Source: Vreelandella titanicae BH1
Lineage (GTDB): Bacteria > Pseudomonadota > Gammaproteobacteria > Pseudomonadales > Halomonadaceae
Direction of reading: 5' to 3'
NCBI RefSeq assembly: GCF_000336575.1
Contig: NZ_AOPO01000007.1
Coordinates: 62,001 to 126,000, forward strand
Length of the DNA: 64,000 nt
Position numbers and translations under genes: made by a program. A model generated the notes under the pieces. That model did not search any database and was not told the DNA's origin. It was given only the letters and a program-made list of their open reading frames with translations. Positions 63,176 to 64,000 of the stretch are shown piece after piece; position 1 is the first letter of the stretch, and each line of letters begins with the position of its first letter.

Positions 63176-63946
63176 ATGCCACTATCACGCAAGCTTAATC
63201 TTACTCTCGCTGCGCTTTCGTTGAGTGTTGCCAGTGGGGTTTTCGCCGCTTCTGCCCAAGCCGATACGCTCCGGGTGGGCATGTCCGGCGGTTATTTCCC
63301 CTTTACCTTCGTTGAGCAAGACGAGCTCAAAGGCTTTGAAGTTGATGTCATGAATGCCGTGGGTGAGATCACTGGTGATGACATTGAGTTCGTTACGGCG
63401 AGCTTCTCGGGCTTGGCGGGGATGCTTGAATCTGGCCGTATCGACACCATTGCCAATCAGATCACCATTACCCCAGAGCGTGAAGCGAAGTATGTGTTCA
63501 CTTCGCCTTACGTGTATGACGGCGCGCAGGTTGTGGTGCGGGCAGGCAATGACACCATTGAAGGTGTTGAAGATTTGTCCGGTAAAAGCGTGGCCGTCAA
63601 CCTGGGCTCGAACTACGAGCAGTTATTGCGTGAGCAGCCCAATGCCGATGAAATCGACATTCGCACCTATGAGTCCAATATCGAACAGGATGTGGCGCTG
63701 GGCCGGGTAGAGGCCTTTGTGATGGACCGCGTGAGTGCTACACAGGTCATTAAAGAGAAAGGCTTACCGTTAGAGCTGGCGGGGCAGCCGTTCTCGACCA
63801 TTGAGAACGCATTGCCGTTCCGTGATGATGAAGCGGGCCGTGAGCAGCGCGACCGTGTCGATACAGCGCTGAGTGAGTTGCGTGAGAATGGCGAGCTGCG
63901 TGAGATATCGGAAAAGTGGTTCAATACTGATATCACCCAGCCCTAA
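63176..63946 (+). CDS. Amino-acid (probably polar/cystine-type) ABC transporter substrate-binding protein
   Basis: The 256-residue protein has a signal peptide (LAALSLSVASGVFAASAQA) and a type II (SBP_bac_3) binding fold: TLRVGMSGGYFPFTFVEQDE, LKGFEVDVMNAVGEITG, SGRIDTIANQITITPEREAK and the hinge segment DLSGKSVAVNLGSNYEQLL. Arg in TPEREAKYVF and Asp in VEAFVMDR are the usual amino-acid ligands. The GYFPFTF start and TIANQITITPER resemble cystine-binding FliY/TcyJ. Partner permease and ATPase genes would lie beyond the window or elsewhere. A terminator-like hairpin follows. Confidence 0.92.
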   Translation: MPLSRKLNLTLAALSLSVASGVFAASAQADTLRVGMSGGYFPFTFVEQDELKGFEVDVMNAVGEITGDDIEFVTASFSGLAGMLESGRIDTIANQITITPEREAKYVFTSPYVYDGAQVVVRAGNDTIEGVEDLSGKSVAVNLGSNYEQLLREQPNADEIDIRTYESNIEQDVALGRVEAFVMDRVSATQVIKEKGLPLELAGQPFSTIENALPFRDDEAGREQRDRVDTALSELRENGELREISEKWFNTDITQP

Positions 63947-63969
63947 ACGCTGAACTGATCCGTTCAACG

Positions 63970-63992
63970 CGGCCGTGGCATTGCCACGGCCG
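63970..63992 (+). terminator. Hairpin after the amino-acid binding-protein gene
   Basis: A perfect 10-bp GC-rich stem (63970-63979 with 63983-63992) with a 3-base loop followed by TTTGCTT, 24 bp after the stop. It may be an intercistronic hairpin if transporter genes follow. Confidence 0.7.
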
Positions 63993-64000
63993 TTTGCTTA

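Noticed and set aside
1..64000. Integrated prophage or integrative element
   Set aside because: No integrase, tRNA attachment site, phage structural gene or conjugation gene was seen. The AT-rich glycan gene and HipBA look like smaller acquisitions.

Overview
The window looks like chromosomal DNA of a moderately halophilic gammaproteobacterium, most probably Halomonas or a close relative in the Halomonadaceae. This is inferred from gene content and protein style: acidic proteins, many TRAP, TTT and ABC uptake systems, and an oxidative (non-phosphorylating) pentose route. No rRNA or tRNA gene, CRISPR array or intact insertion sequence was seen.

Bases 1-8900 hold a sugar-acid or hydroxy-acid catabolic locus. 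A leftward operon encodes a UxaA/GarD-type dehydratase, a GntR regulator with two winged-helix domains, a tartronate-semialdehyde-reductase-like enzyme and an Ldh_2 dehydrogenase cut by the window edge. A rightward set encodes an iron alcohol dehydrogenase and a tripartite tricarboxylate transporter (TctC, a frameshifted TctB, TctA). The divergent spacer holds the wreck of an aldehyde dehydrogenase gene and two good palindromes.

Bases 9000-40125 form a pentose superlocus. A leftward operon carries a TRAP transporter, an AraD1/GguC-type dehydratase and alpha-ketoglutarate semialdehyde dehydrogenase. A rightward operon carries GalM, AraFGH (L-arabinose uptake) and a pentonate dehydratase. A second, almost identical dehydratase gene lies 8 kb upstream. 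Next come a ROK regulator, a ribose-type ABC importer, a sugar isomerase, a Gfo/Idh oxidoreductase, a XylB-like pentose dehydrogenase, a CUT1 oligosaccharide importer with a cytoplasmic GH43 beta-xylosidase, and an MFS sugar symporter. Together they would import arabinose, xylose and xylo-oligosaccharides and oxidise them through pentonate and 2-keto-3-deoxypentonate to alpha-ketoglutarate. A lactonase was not seen. Four solute-binding-protein genes are each followed by a strong intercistronic hairpin.

Bases 40400-51600 are mixed core and accessory genes: a tiny, extremely acidic exported protein, membrane acyltransferase-like and serine hydrolase genes, ppiC, yadGH, yejK, terB-like, exoD-like, yqhA-like, a class-C-type serine hydrolase, a HipBA-type toxin-antitoxin pair with a clear operator, and a 24-residue membrane peptide.

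Bases 51700-62950 hold ugd and a flagellar filament island: two consecutive fliD genes and fliC, each with its own sigma-28 promoter and terminator. Next is a giant flagellin-modification-type gene. It encodes TPR, a GT41 (OGT-like) glycosyltransferase, a degenerate FkbM repeat, an intact FkbM methyltransferase and a sulfotransferase in one reading frame broken by one extra base. A truncated APS kinase (cysC) remnant follows. The proposed job, decorating flagellin with a methylated and possibly sulfated glycan, is the most unusual system here. The window ends with an amino-acid ABC binding protein.
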